A DNA stretch of 64,000 nucleotides from Actinokineospora baliensis. Lineage in GTDB: Bacteria > Actinomycetota > Actinomycetes > Mycobacteriales > Pseudonocardiaceae. The position numbers and the translations under genes are program-made. Under the pieces are notes generated by a model that had not been told where the DNA came from, did no database searches, and was given only the letters and a program-made list of their open reading frames with translations. Shown one piece after another: positions 9,401 to 18,292 of this stretch (positions are counted from its first letter, which is position 1; each line of letters opens with the position of its first letter). The stretch lies in assembly GCF_016907695.1 (NCBI RefSeq), contig NZ_JAFBCK010000001.1:310001-374000 (forward strand), written 5' to 3'.

Positions 9401-10272
9401 GGGTCGGGCTGCACCGGATCGGCGACCTGCTGCGCACGCCCACCTCGGTGGTCCCGCCCGCCGACCCGGTGCCGGTGCCGGACCGGCTGGCCGGGGCGGT
9501 GGAGCTGCGGGACGTGACCTTCACCTACCCGGGGACCGACGTGCCTGCCGTGTCTGGGGTGTCGCTGCGCGTGCGTCCTGGTGAGACGGTCGCGCTGGTC
9601 GGGGCCACCGGGGCCGGGAAGTCCACTCTGGTCAAACTGGTGGCCCGCTTCTACGACCCCACCGACGGCGCCGTCCTGGTCGACGGCGTCGACCTCCGCG
9701 GCTACGACCCGTCGGCGTACCGGTCCAGGTTGGGCGTGGTCCCGCAGGAGGCGCACCTGTTCACCGGCGACATCGCCCGCAACGTCGCCTACGGCAGACC
9801 GGGCTCGCCGCCACCGATCATCGAATCCGCCACCAGGGACGTCGGTGCGCTCCCGATGGTCGCCACCCTCCCCAGCGGCTTCCGCCACCCCGTCGGCGAA
9901 CGCGGCCAAGGACTCTCAGCGGGCCAGCGCCAACTCATCGCCCTGGCCCGCGCCGAACTCGTCGCCCCGGACATCCTGCTGCTGGACGAGGCCACCGCCG
10001 CCCTGGACCCGGCCACGGAGTCCGCGGTCCTGCGAGCGAGCGAACACATCACCACCCACCGAACCACCTTCGTCGTGGCCCACCGCCTCGCGACCGCCGC
10101 CAGAGCCGACCAGATCCTCGTCCTGGCCAACGGCCGCATCGTCGAACAGGGAACCCACGCCGACCTGCTAGCCGCAGGCGGCCACTACGCCCGCCTCTGG
10201 GAACTGGGCACCCTCGACCCCCACACCTCCCCCACAGCCGCCCCGATCACCGAACCCGCCCACGGCTCATAG
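6496..10272 (+). CDS. fused ABC exporter, two membrane domains and two ATPase domains in one chain
   Basis: About 1258 residues, laid out as membrane domain, ATPase, linker, membrane domain, ATPase. The first ATPase has Walker A GTAGSGKST, signature LSGGQRQR and Walker B VLVLDDATSAVD; the second has GATGAGKST, LSAGQRQL and LLLDEATAALD. The first Walker B ends in Asp-Asp rather than Asp-Glu, so its catalytic glutamate is missing and that site is probably degenerate, as in many asymmetric heterodimeric exporters. A Pro/Ala/Gly-rich linker separates the halves (about residues 580-660). The start is the GTG at 6496 behind a -10 element; a GTG 60 bases upstream lies inside the terminator. Such fusions export drugs, lipids or peptides; the substrate is unknown. 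Confidence 0.9.
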   Translation: MTTSPGWIRRLSAACWRHRALVLLSLAASVVGVGFQAVGPLLVKYVVDGAVAGHTDGLVGLVAGLVGLEVLTFASAFARRYLGGRLALDVQHDLRQAVFGAVQRLDGGKQDALRTGQVVSRSITDLQLVQGLLMMVPLSVGTVVFALLALAAMLWLSPLLTVVALVVTPVVAVVAVRSKSRLFPATWSAQQSAADVAQRVEETVTGVRVVKGFGQEAKEVSRLEKAARRLFAERMRSAKITSRPAATLVAMPAAGQVAVLALGGYMALRGQVTLGTFLAFAGYVANLVGPTRMLASLLVNAQLARAGVERVYELVDSQPDVTEKADAVAVPPGPVAVELDDVRFGYTRSEPVLDGVSLRISPGETLALVGTAGSGKSTVSLLLPRFYDVQSGAIRVGGVDLRDLRLASLRRAVGVVFEEAFLFSDTVGANIAYGRPEATTADIEAAARAAQAHEFIEALPDGYDTVVGERGLTLSGGQRQRVALARALLSDPRVLVLDDATSAVDTLTESAIHETLRAVTAERTTLLIAHRRSTLALADRIAVLDGGKLVDVGTHAELTARCELYRSLLAGPGEAIEQPAETADLVPGPNGITPSLWPETAPEAPAAVRAAEPVMRPGAGHGGRMGGGAAAAAVSGTPATEELLAQVRALPPAVEVPDLRGEDPTAPDPGFRLRGLLRPARWALAVVLGLVVLDSITAVAMPALFRHGIDAGVLTGATGVLFVVTVLAAGLVVVMWLNTAVTTVLTARVGERLLYLLRVRSYAHLQRLGLDYYERELAGRIMTRMTTDVDALSTFLQTGLTTAVASVVTVVAVTVALLVTDLSLALVALAVLPVLAVATAIFQRLSSAAYTEAREQVSAVNADMQENVTGLRVAQAYTREEVSARRFAERSDAYRRTRLRAQRYIATYFPFVTMLSGLGQAAVLVVGATRVADGDLSPGVLLAFLLYLGLFFAPVQQLSSVFDGYQQARVGLHRIGDLLRTPTSVVPPADPVPVPDRLAGAVELRDVTFTYPGTDVPAVSGVSLRVRPGETVALVGATGAGKSTLVKLVARFYDPTDGAVLVDGVDLRGYDPSAYRSRLGVVPQEAHLFTGDIARNVAYGRPGSPPPIIESATRDVGALPMVATLPSGFRHPVGERGQGLSAGQRQLIALARAELVAPDILLLDEATAALDPATESAVLRASEHITTHRTTFVVAHRLATAARADQILVLANGRIVEQGTHADLLAAGGHYARLWELGTLDPHTSPTAAPITEPAHGS

Positions 10273-10275
10273 CCA

Positions 10276-10312
10276 CCGGCGGGGCCGCGCCCGACGGGCA
10301 CGGCCCCGCCGG
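10276..10312 (+). terminator. strong hairpin terminator
   Basis: CCGGCGGGGCCG / CGGCCCCGCCGG, 12 perfect pairs, with an inner GCCC/GGGC stem, four bases after the fused ABC gene. Confidence 0.8.
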
Positions 10313-10449
10313 GAGTCGGGCAGTCCCCACCGATGAGCGGCTGCCCAGGACAACGGCCGAGGACGGCCACACCGCTGCCTTAACGCCAGTCACCCGCTTG
10401 CTCGCCAAGGCGCTTCTGCTGCCGCCCCCAAGCGGTCCCGGCACTGCGG

Positions 10450-10950
10450 CTGATCATGGCCGCACCCAGGTGCCGCTTCCCGCAGAGTCCGCGAACCCCA
10501 GCTGAGCCACAGAGCGGCCCAACCAGACCAACGCCCGCTGGCTCGTCAACGCGCCCCCACCGCACTGCCGGGACCGTTCAGCCAGAAGCTGACCACGGCG
10601 CCACCCGCCCACACCGAGTCGGCACCCCACGCCCACCCACACCACCAAGCGGCATCCCTCGAACCGACGTCCACAGACTCAGCAACGCACTCCCCTGCAC
10701 CCGCCCAGGCGGATCACCCCAGAAGCTGACCACGCCGCCACCCACACCACCGAGCGGCACCCCAAGCCGACATCCACAGACTCGGCAACACGCTCCCCTG
10801 CACCTGCCCAGTCGGGATGCCCCCGCAGAGCCCGCAAGCCCCAACGGAAGCCCCGAGCGGCCAACCAGACCTGCGCCCGCAGGCACATCACCGCGCCCCC
10901 ACCGCACGGCCCGGGGCAGTTCCTCCCCATCCGACGGTCACCCCCGTCGA
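10450..10950. repeat. cluster of imperfect direct repeats in gene-free DNA
   Basis: Blocks recur with 80-90% identity but unequal spacing: ACCCACACCACC followed by similar sequence at 10635 and 10740 (period 105); CAGAAGCTGACCACG at 10583 and 10720 (137 apart); and a longer block beginning CCGCAGAG near 10480 and 10823. The strand is C/A rich. The copies are too unequal for a CRISPR array. Confidence 0.5.
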
Positions 10951-11504
10951 GCCCAACGACGCCAGAGGGCTAGCCGAATGGCAGCACCAGGCGTGCGGTG
11001 CGATCGGCTGGTCACCTCGGCAGGGGGGTGCGGCCAATCGGCACCCACGGTGGTCGCGGTCGACCGCCGTTTCGAGGTGGCGAACTGATCGGTCACCGAG
11101 AGGTCTGCCGGTCGACTGTTCGCCGGGCACGACCACCGGCGCGTCGAGGTTTTCCCGTGCGGTGGCGGGGAAACCTCCCGGTGCCCGCGCGGGCGGCGGG
11201 CGGTGACCGTTCGGCTTCCGCTCCTGGATGTCTGGCGTGTGCCCGGGGACCACTCGGCGACCGTTCGGCGATCACTCAAGGGGGTGATCCGGCACCAAAG
11301 AGGGGTCCACACAGCGGGAAGAACTGCCTACCACGGGGGCGACTTACCGCACATGATCGGTTCCTCAAACGATTCAGTAGGCGGCGCCACACATGAGCTG
11401 CGCCACGGCCGGTTGGTTGAGTAACCACCGTCCTGACCGGGGGACTAGCCTGACGGGGAGTGTGTTCAGGTCGAGATCGAGATGGATAGAGGCGAGAGTT
11501 AGCC
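10951..11504. other. long upstream region of kgd
   Basis: No convincing gene in about 550 bases. GACCGTTCGGC occurs twice (around 11204 and 11259), each followed by different sequence. The kgd promoter should lie in the last ~120 bases, where A/T content rises (for example CGATTCAGTAGG and ACTAGCCTGACG), but I cannot fix its -10 element. Confidence 0.4.
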
Positions 11505-14500
11505 GTGTCCAGCAGCAGTCCCGCGTCACAGTTCGGTGCGAACGAGTGGCTCGTCGAGGAGATGTACGAGCAGTTCCTCGCCGACCCCTCGTCGGTAGAC
11601 CCCGCGTGGCACGACTTCTTCGCGGACTACAAGCCAACACCCCGGGCGGCGACCCAGGGTGCCGCGCAGGCGAAGACCGCGGCCGACGCGGGCACCGCGA
11701 AGACCGCGGCGCGACCGGCGCCCAAGGCCGCAGCGCCGACACGGGCGCCTGAGTCGACGAGCACCTCCCCCGCCGCGCAGGCGCCCAAGCAGGCTCCCCC
11801 GTCCGGCAACGGCAAGGCACCGGCGGCCGCGACGCCGCCGCCCGCCGCCAAGGCGCCCGCGGCCAAGCCCGCCGCCAGCGGCGAGGAGGAGCGCAAGCCG
11901 CTGCGCGGGGCAGCTGCCGCGATCGCGAAGAACATGAACGCGTCGCTGGCGCTGCCGACCGCGACGAGCGTGCGCGCGGTCCCGGCGAAGCTGCTCGCGG
12001 ACAACCGCATCGTGATCAACAACCACCTGAAGCGGACCAGGGGCGGGAAGGTCTCCTTCACCCACCTCATCGGCTACGCCATGATCCGGGCGCTCGAGGC
12101 GTACCCGAACATGAACCGGCACTACGCCGAGGCCGAGGGCAAGCCGCAGGCGGTCACCCCCGCGCACGTCAACCTGGGCCTGGCGATCGACCTGCCGGGC
12201 AAGGACGGCAGCCGCAACCTGGTCGTCGCCTCGATCAAGGGCTGCGAGGGGATGTCCTTCCAGCAGTTCTGGCAGGCCTACGAGGACCTGATCCGCAAGG
12301 CCCGCGGCGGCACGCTCACCGCGGACGACTTCGCGGGCACCACGATCTCGCTGACCAACCCGGGCGGCATCGGCACCAACCACTCGGTGCCCAGGCTCTC
12401 GGTCGGCCAGGGCGCGATCCTGGGCGTCGGCGCGATGGAGTACCCGGCGCCGTTCCAGGGCGCCAGCGACAAGACGCTGATCGAGATGGGCATCAGCAAG
12501 ATCATCACGCTGACGTCCACCTACGACCACCGGATCATCCAGGGCGCCGAGTCCGGCGAGTTCCTGCGCGAGATCCACCGCCTGCTGCTGGGCGAGGACG
12601 GCTTCTACGACGACATCTTCACCTCGCTGCGCATCCCCTACGAGCCGATCCGCTGGACCGCGGACCTGGCCGAGGGCCCGGTCGACAAGACCGCGCGGGT
12701 GATCGGCCTGATCGACGCCTACCGCACCCGCGGTCACCTGATGGCCGACACCGACCCGCTGAACTACCGGCAGCGCAAGCACGAGGACCTCGACGTCCGC
12801 TCGCACGGGCTGACCCTGTGGGACCTCGACCGCGAGTTCCCGGTCGGCGGGTTCGCGGGCAAGGAGCGGATGAAGCTGCGCGACGTGCTCGGCGTGCTGC
12901 GCGACTCCTACTGCCGCACCGTCGGCGTCGAGTACACCTACATCCTCGACCCGGCCGAGCGGCGCTGGATCCAGGAGCGGGTCGAGGTGGCGCACGAGAA
13001 GCCCCCGGCCGCGGTGCAGAAGTACGTGCTGAGCAAGCTCAACGCCGCCGAGGCGTTCGAGACCTTCCTGCAGACCAAGTACGTGGGGCAGAAGCGGTTC
13101 TCGCTCGAGGGCGGCGAGTCGGTCATCCCGCTGCTGGACACGCTGCTGGACAAGGCCGCCGAGTACGAGCTCGACGAGGTCGTCATCGGCATGCCGCACC
13201 GGGGTCGGCTCAACGTGCTGGCCAACATCGTCGGCAAGCCGATCGCGCAGATCTTCCAGGAGTTCGAGGGCAACCTGGACCCGGGCCAGGCGCACGGTTC
13301 CGGCGACGTGAAGTACCACCTCGGCGCCGAGGGCAAGTACTTCCGGATGTTCGGCGACGGCGAGACCCGGGTGTCGCTGACCGCCAACCCCTCGCACCTG
13401 GAGACCGTCGACCCGGTGCTCGAGGGCATCGTGCGGGCCAAGCAGGACCTGCTGAACAAGGGCGACGCCAGCGGTGTCGGGTTCTCGGTGCTGCCAGTCG
13501 CGCTGCACGGTGACGCCGCGTTCGCCGGTCAGGGCGTGGTCGCCGAGACGCTGAACCTGGCGCTGCTGCGCGGGTACCGCACCGGCGGCACCGTGCACGT
13601 CGTGATCAACAACCAGGTCGGGTTCACCACCGCACCGGAGCACTCGCGGTCCTCGCAGTACGCGACGGACGTGGCGAAGATGATCCAGGCGCCGGTGTTC
13701 CACGTGAACGGCGACGACCCGGAGGCGTGCTACTGGGTGGCGCGGCTGGCGATGGACTACCGGCAGACGTTCAACAAGGATGTCGTGGTCGACCTGGTCT
13801 GCTACCGCCGCCGCGGCCACAACGAGGGCGACGACCCCTCGATGACTCAGCCGGGCATGTACGACATCATCGACACCAAGCGCAGCGTGCGTAAGGGCTA
13901 CACCGAGTCGCTCATCGGCCGCGGGGACATCTCCGTTGAAGAGGCCGAGAAGGCGCTGCGGGACTTCTCCAGCCAGCTCGAGCACGTGTTCAACGAGGTG
14001 CGGGAGCTGGAGAAGCACCCGATCTCGCCGAGCCCGTCGGTCGAGCGCGACCAGCAGGTGCCCGCGAAGCTGTCGACCGGCGTGGACCGCTCGGTGCTCG
14101 AGCGCATCGCCGACGCGCACGTGAACCTGCCGGACGGCTTCACCGTGCACCCGAGGGTCAAGCCGGTGCTGGAGCGCCGGGAGAAGATGGCCCGCGAGGG
14201 CGGCATCGACTGGGCCTACGGCGAACTGCTGGCGTTCGGGTCGCTGACCCTGGAGGGCCGCATGGTGCGGCTGGCCGGTCAGGACTCGCGCCGAGGCACC
14301 TTCACCCAGCGGCACGCCGCGGTGATCGACCGCAAGACCGGCCGCGAGTACCTGCCGCTGCAGAACCTGTCCGACGACCAGGGCAAGTTCATGGTCTACG
14401 ACTCGGCGCTCTCGGAGTACGCGGCGCTGGGCTTCGAGTACGGCTACTCGGTGGCCAACCCGGACGCGCTGGTGCTGTGGGAGGCGCAGTTCGGCGACTT

Positions 14501-15236
14501 CGTCAACGGCGCCCAGTCGGTGATCGACGAGTACATCTCCTCGTCGGAGGCCAAGTGGGGCCAGGTGTCGGATGTGGTGGTGCTGCTGCCGCACGGGCAC
14601 GAGGGCCAGGGCCCCGACCACACGTCCGGGCGCATCGAGCGCTGGCTGCAGCTGTGCGCCGAGGGCTCGATGACCGTGTCGGTGCCCTCGACGCCTGCGA
14701 ACTACTTCCACCTGCTGCGCCGCCACGCCCTCGACGGCGTGCAGCGCCCGCTGGTGGTGTTCACCCCGAAGTCCATGCTGCGCAACAAGGCCGCGGTCTC
14801 CCCGGTCGAGGACTTCACCGGCGACACCCGCTTCCAGTCCGTCATCGACGACCCCACGACCCCGGACCCGGCCGCGGTCAAGAAGATCCTGTTCGTCTCC
14901 GGCAAGCTCTACTACGAGCTCGCCGCCGAACAGGCCAAGCGCGCACTGACCGACGTCGCGGTCGTGCGGGTCGAGCAGCTGTACCCGGTGCCGCAGCGCA
15001 AGATCGGCGCCATCTTCGACCGGTACCCGAACGCGGCGGACATCCGCTGGGTCCAGGAGGAACCGGCCAACCAGGGCTCCTGGCCCTTCTACGGCCTGGC
15101 CCTGCCGGAACTGTTCCCCGACCGCGTCACCCGCATCACCCGAGTCTCCCGCCGCCCCATGTCGGCCCCCTCGGCCGGGTCGAGCAAGGTGCACGAGCTC
15201 GAACAGCGCTCACTGATCGAAAAGGCCTTCGACTAA
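11505..15236 (+). CDS. kgd: multifunctional 2-oxoglutarate metabolism enzyme (E2 catalytic plus E1 domains)
   Basis: 1243 residues, close to mycobacterial Kgd. The N-terminal ~45 residues are the E1 helix region ([15 protein letters not shown]); an Ala/Pro-rich linker follows to about 125; then a succinyltransferase-type E2 catalytic domain without lipoyl domain to about 350, with the catalytic motif [12 protein letters not shown]; then the thiamine-diphosphate E1 part with [13 protein letters not shown], the HVNGDDPEA cofactor site and a C-terminal transketolase-like domain. In relatives it decarboxylates 2-oxoglutarate, makes 2-hydroxy-3-oxoadipate with glyoxylate, or acts as E1 of the dehydrogenase complex. 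The FHA regulator GarA/OdhI binds such enzymes but is not encoded here. GTG start chosen. Confidence 0.97.
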   Translation: MSSSSPASQFGANEWLVEEMYEQFLADPSSVDPAWHDFFADYKPTPRAATQGAAQAKTAADAGTAKTAARPAPKAAAPTRAPESTSTSPAAQAPKQAPPSGNGKAPAAATPPPAAKAPAAKPAASGEEERKPLRGAAAAIAKNMNASLALPTATSVRAVPAKLLADNRIVINNHLKRTRGGKVSFTHLIGYAMIRALEAYPNMNRHYAEAEGKPQAVTPAHVNLGLAIDLPGKDGSRNLVVASIKGCEGMSFQQFWQAYEDLIRKARGGTLTADDFAGTTISLTNPGGIGTNHSVPRLSVGQGAILGVGAMEYPAPFQGASDKTLIEMGISKIITLTSTYDHRIIQGAESGEFLREIHRLLLGEDGFYDDIFTSLRIPYEPIRWTADLAEGPVDKTARVIGLIDAYRTRGHLMADTDPLNYRQRKHEDLDVRSHGLTLWDLDREFPVGGFAGKERMKLRDVLGVLRDSYCRTVGVEYTYILDPAERRWIQERVEVAHEKPPAAVQKYVLSKLNAAEAFETFLQTKYVGQKRFSLEGGESVIPLLDTLLDKAAEYELDEVVIGMPHRGRLNVLANIVGKPIAQIFQEFEGNLDPGQAHGSGDVKYHLGAEGKYFRMFGDGETRVSLTANPSHLETVDPVLEGIVRAKQDLLNKGDASGVGFSVLPVALHGDAAFAGQGVVAETLNLALLRGYRTGGTVHVVINNQVGFTTAPEHSRSSQYATDVAKMIQAPVFHVNGDDPEACYWVARLAMDYRQTFNKDVVVDLVCYRRRGHNEGDDPSMTQPGMYDIIDTKRSVRKGYTESLIGRGDISVEEAEKALRDFSSQLEHVFNEVRELEKHPISPSPSVERDQQVPAKLSTGVDRSVLERIADAHVNLPDGFTVHPRVKPVLERREKMAREGGIDWAYGELLAFGSLTLEGRMVRLAGQDSRRGTFTQRHAAVIDRKTGREYLPLQNLSDDQGKFMVYDSALSEYAALGFEYGYSVANPDALVLWEAQFGDFVNGAQSVIDEYISSSEAKWGQVSDVVVLLPHGHEGQGPDHTSGRIERWLQLCAEGSMTVSVPSTPANYFHLLRRHALDGVQRPLVVFTPKSMLRNKAAVSPVEDFTGDTRFQSVIDDPTTPDPAAVKKILFVSGKLYYELAAEQAKRALTDVAVVRVEQLYPVPQRKIGAIFDRYPNAADIRWVQEEPANQGSWPFYGLALPELFPDRVTRITRVSRRPMSAPSAGSSKVHELEQRSLIEKAFD

Positions 15237-15251
15237 CCCCAGATCGTCAAC

Positions 15252-15279
15252 GGGGCCGCCGGTTTCCCCCGGCGGCCCC
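15252..15279 (+). terminator. terminator after kgd
   Basis: GGGGCCGCCGG / CCGGCGGCCCC, 11 perfect pairs with a 6-base loop, followed by TCTCATTT, 15 bases after the kgd stop. Confidence 0.75.
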
Positions 15280-15300
15280 TCTCATTTCCAGAGGACCCCC

Positions 15301-15480
15301 ATGTACTTCACCGACCGCGGCATCGAAGAACTCGAGACCCGCAGGGGCGAAGAAGAAGTAACCCTCGCCTGGCTAGCCGACCGCATGCGCGCCTTCGTCG
15401 ACAACAACCCGGAGTTCGAAACCGCCACCGAACGCCTAGCCACCTTCCTAGCCCGCGACGACGACGACATCGACGACTAA
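15301..15480 (+). CDS. small DUF6104-type protein
   Basis: 59 residues beginning MYFTDRGIEELETRRGEEE and ending in a run of aspartates. This opening and the later WLADRMRAFVDNNPEFE match a small acidic protein that I recall next to kgd/sucA genes in Streptomyces (DUF6104); function unknown. An AGAGG lies 7 bases before the ATG. It follows the kgd terminator by 21 bases. Its stop codon overlaps the stop of the converging NACHT gene by three bases. Confidence 0.85.
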   Translation: MYFTDRGIEELETRRGEEEVTLAWLADRMRAFVDNNPEFETATERLATFLARDDDDIDD

Positions 15481-18215
15481 CCGCGGATAATCTCAACCTC
15501 CGCCCGCACCCCTTCCAACCCGGATGCAACTATCGGGTCGCAAAGGATCACCTTCTTCAGTGTCGAGATACTCGCCACACACTCAAGATTGACGGTCTTG
15601 CTAGAAACTAGCAGGTACTGCAGCGGGAGCGCCTCAGCCCCAGAAAGGTTCGCGTCGCAATCACCTGCCAGTACCAACATAGCCACACGCGGAAATATTC
15701 GAAAGAGTTCGCCAAGGCCATCCAAACTTGACGCCGCCACCACCGTCAGACTCTCCACGCTAAGTATAGGCTCAACACCCCCTAGCCCGGAAATGCCGGG
15801 CGATGTCAACACTATTCCGAAACGTTTCAAGTCCCGCATAGGCGTGAGATGCGGGATTATTTCAGCACCAAGTACCATAACATTTTGGCGAGTATGCGGC
15901 GACTTCAACATAACTTGATTTACATAAGTTTCTGGATCAAAGAGTGAGCTTGCAAAGCACACACCGTAATAGACTTCTTTTCGGGCATCTTGCGCATAAG
16001 CAGCCAATATCGGTAGCGCAGCTTGCGAGTCAGTGAGAGCTGCCAGGCGGATTACAAGATCGGCACTCTTGCTAGGAACTTTATTGAGATCTTTCGGCAG
16101 AAACCTTAGAACTTTCTCGCCAAGGGCGCCAAGCACCTCCACCTCGTCAAAACTTCGGGGTGGGATCAGGTGGCGCTCGATCGCCGCATCGACCCGCTGC
16201 CGAGCTGGAGCGGCGATGTCAGCGACAGTCTCCAGGCAGGCCGCGCCGAGGAGGCGGAGGCGGCGGGCGCGCCTGTCGCCTTGGTCGGCTCGATCGAGTA
16301 TGCCGTTGATCAACTCATCGGCCTGCTTCGCGGTGGCGTGGCCGCACGCCATCACGATGGTTTCGCGCCAGGTATCCAGGTGTGCCTGCCCGACCAGTGT
16401 TTCGATGTGGTGCTGTTGAATCGCTTCATCCGCAGCCAGGTACTCCTGGAACGTTCGGTGGATGAAGTCCACCTTGCCGGGAACTGGTGAGCGCAGCACG
16501 CCGCTGCGTTCAACGAGGTCGGTCAGCAGCGCTTCTGGGCTTCCATCGACCTTCGGCATCTCGGGCAGCTTCCGGGTCAGATGCGCGAGTGCCTGCTCAT
16601 CGCGCATCTCGGCCCGGCTGCCCAGAGTCATCCGCCATGCCAGGTCACGCAGAAGAACCCGCTTCTGGGCGTCGGACAGCAGGCTCGGGATACCGCGTTC
16701 AGCGTCACGAAGGTGGAGCAGCATCGACAGCGCGGTCCGGTAGAGGTCCATGCGGTTGCGTGGAAGCTCCGACTTGCGGACCAAGTTGAGGGCGCAGAGC
16801 ATCGCGCACAGGAGTGGAGTGGCGGCGAGCTCGCGTAGGTGCGGATGCTTCATCTGCCCCTGCAGTCTCCTCTCGGCGCTCCTATCCGACTGGCCTGCCG
16901 CCTTGTGCCAGCGTTCGATGAAGTCGTGGACGTTCGCGGGACTCATCGGTTCGAGACTGATCGCGGTGAAGCTGGTCAGCCATCGCCGCTGCGCTGCTGC
17001 GGTCCGCGAAGTCACAACGACCCGGGTCTCTGGATAGGTGTCGAGCAGACCCGTCAGCCAGGTCTTGACCCCCCTTCGCCGAGCCGGTGGGACTTCGTCG
17101 ACTCCGTCGACCAGCAGTAGTGCGCGTCCCGAGGCCAACTGTCGGTGTGCCCATCCACTAGGCATGGCGCCCGCCACCTGCGGAGTGGTGTCGTGGGCGA
17201 AGCGCTCTGGTCCCGGCAGGTCTCCAGCGGCGTGCGAGCGGAGTCGGATCACGAAGGGCACTAGGCCGTTCCAGTCGACCAACGAACCCGTCAGCTCGTG
17301 TTGAGCAGCGCGGACAGCCAGCCAGTGCACAAGCGTGGTCTTGCCGGACCCCGCTTCGCCCCGCAATAGCACCCTGCGGTGCCCTCCGATGGCCAACTCG
17401 ACCGGAAGCGCTTGGCTATGCTGGTGGCCGAGGTGCTCCACGAGCTCCTTCGGCACCAGCGGAGCACTCGCGCGACGCGAGTCGCTCAGCGCGCTCAAGC
17501 TGAGATAGGCGGCTGTCAGCTTGAGCGCCGGTTGCTTGTCGTCGGGAAGACCGACGAGTTCCAACCGATCGAGCGTGCGCACAAGAGCCGTCAGGTACTC
17601 GGCTTCGAACGCCTCATCGCTGCCGTCCGCAGTACGCAAACTGGTCAGCGGAACACGGCTGAGCAGCGCATCGATGGTATCGGCCAGCCCGGTCAGTCGG
17701 GCCAGAACTTCGGAGAGCGCCGCAGGTTGGAAGGACGGCAGCGAGTGGAGGACTTGCACCAGATAGCGGCAAGACTGATCCAGTACCAGGTTGTAGACAG
17801 GCCAGGCGGCTGGATCCAGGGCCGCGGTGCGCGGTCGATCGGGGAACTGCCGCCGGATGAGCTTGGCCAACTTCTCGGCGTCCGCATCGACCTCGAACAG
17901 CACCTCATCGGTGAGGTCGGCGTCATCGAGAACATCAGTCACCGCCAGAATCGCGGCTTCAACCTCGTTGTCGGGGAGATGGCCGAAGCGCGCTTGGACG
18001 ACGGGCGCCAACTGTTCAGCAGCGTACTGGCCGATGCTGTCCACCAGCCGGGTGACCTTGGAGCGCTGCATCGGTCTCGTCAGCTCGGCATTGACGAGCT
18101 GGACCAGCGTCGCTGTCCGAACCTTCTCCTTCTTGCGCCCACTCAGCCAAGTCTTGGCCGCAAGAGTGGCGATGGTTGAACCGAGCTTCAGGGCGGCGGA
18201 TTCGATGCCGGTGAT
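15477..18215 (-). CDS. NACHT-domain NTPase with divergent C-terminal half and unusual start
   Basis: A STAND-type NTPase. From the first ordinary start (ATG at 18071) it has 864 residues, but the same frame stays open to a TGA at 18231-18233 and reads as clear coding sequence (IESAALKLGSTIATLAAKTW) that fits the helical N-terminus of actinobacterial NACHT proteins. No ATG, GTG or TTG occurs there; the best candidate is ATC at 18215, with GGAGG five bases before it, giving 912 residues. In that numbering Walker A GEAGSGKTT is at about 286-294 and Walker B LLLVDGVDEV at 366-375, then a sensor arginine in VVVTSRT and a winged-helix-like FIHRTFQEYLAADE. The last ~200 residues look like degenerate leucine-rich repeats and are much lower in GC. 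Related bacterial proteins act in phage defence. Confidence 0.8.
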   Translation of the reverse strand: MTGIESAALKLGSTIATLAAKTWLSGRKKEKVRTATLVQLVNAELTRPMQRSKVTRLVDSIGQYAAEQLAPVVQARFGHLPDNEVEAAILAVTDVLDDADLTDEVLFEVDADAEKLAKLIRRQFPDRPRTAALDPAAWPVYNLVLDQSCRYLVQVLHSLPSFQPAALSEVLARLTGLADTIDALLSRVPLTSLRTADGSDEAFEAEYLTALVRTLDRLELVGLPDDKQPALKLTAAYLSLSALSDSRRASAPLVPKELVEHLGHQHSQALPVELAIGGHRRVLLRGEAGSGKTTLVHWLAVRAAQHELTGSLVDWNGLVPFVIRLRSHAAGDLPGPERFAHDTTPQVAGAMPSGWAHRQLASGRALLLVDGVDEVPPARRRGVKTWLTGLLDTYPETRVVVTSRTAAAQRRWLTSFTAISLEPMSPANVHDFIERWHKAAGQSDRSAERRLQGQMKHPHLRELAATPLLCAMLCALNLVRKSELPRNRMDLYRTALSMLLHLRDAERGIPSLLSDAQKRVLLRDLAWRMTLGSRAEMRDEQALAHLTRKLPEMPKVDGSPEALLTDLVERSGVLRSPVPGKVDFIHRTFQEYLAADEAIQQHHIETLVGQAHLDTWRETIVMACGHATAKQADELINGILDRADQGDRRARRLRLLGAACLETVADIAAPARQRVDAAIERHLIPPRSFDEVEVLGALGEKVLRFLPKDLNKVPSKSADLVIRLAALTDSQAALPILAAYAQDARKEVYYGVCFASSLFDPETYVNQVMLKSPHTRQNVMVLGAEIIPHLTPMRDLKRFGIVLTSPGISGLGGVEPILSVESLTVVAASSLDGLGELFRIFPRVAMLVLAGDCDANLSGAEALPLQYLLVSSKTVNLECVASISTLKKVILCDPIVASGLEGVRAEVEIIRG

Positions 18216-18257
18216 GGTGGCCTCCGGTGATCAGCGGGGCAGCCACAATACCGGAGG

Positions 18258-18287
18258 GCCGCGCGGGCGCTGGGGCACCCGCGCGGC
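18258..18287 (-). terminator. terminator of the DAB-like operon
   Basis: GCCGCGCGGG / CCCGCGCGGC, 10 perfect pairs and a 10-base loop, a few bases beyond the stop of the last operon gene (18293). Confidence 0.65.
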
Positions 18288-18292
18288 TGCGG

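Noticed and set aside
10450..10950. CRISPR array
   Set aside because: Repeat blocks differ in length, spacing and identity and no cas genes are near.
10456..11088. 210-residue Pro/Arg/Thr-rich open frame in the gene desert
   Set aside because: No hydrophobic core, no binding site, composition set by the repeat blocks.
11526..15194. Open frame of over 1200 codons on the minus strand across kgd
   Set aside because: It is an antisense shadow of kgd: Arg/His/Gly/Val rich, no domain, and kgd itself is certain.
15477..18230. Active prophage or transposon insertion around the first NACHT gene
   Set aside because: No integrase, transposase, flanking repeats or attachment site could be seen; only base composition is unusual.
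18016..18246. 76-residue minus-strand frame covering the NACHT N-terminus
   Set aside because: His/Arg-rich and out of frame with the conserved N-terminal helix; kept only as a possible source of a lost start codon.
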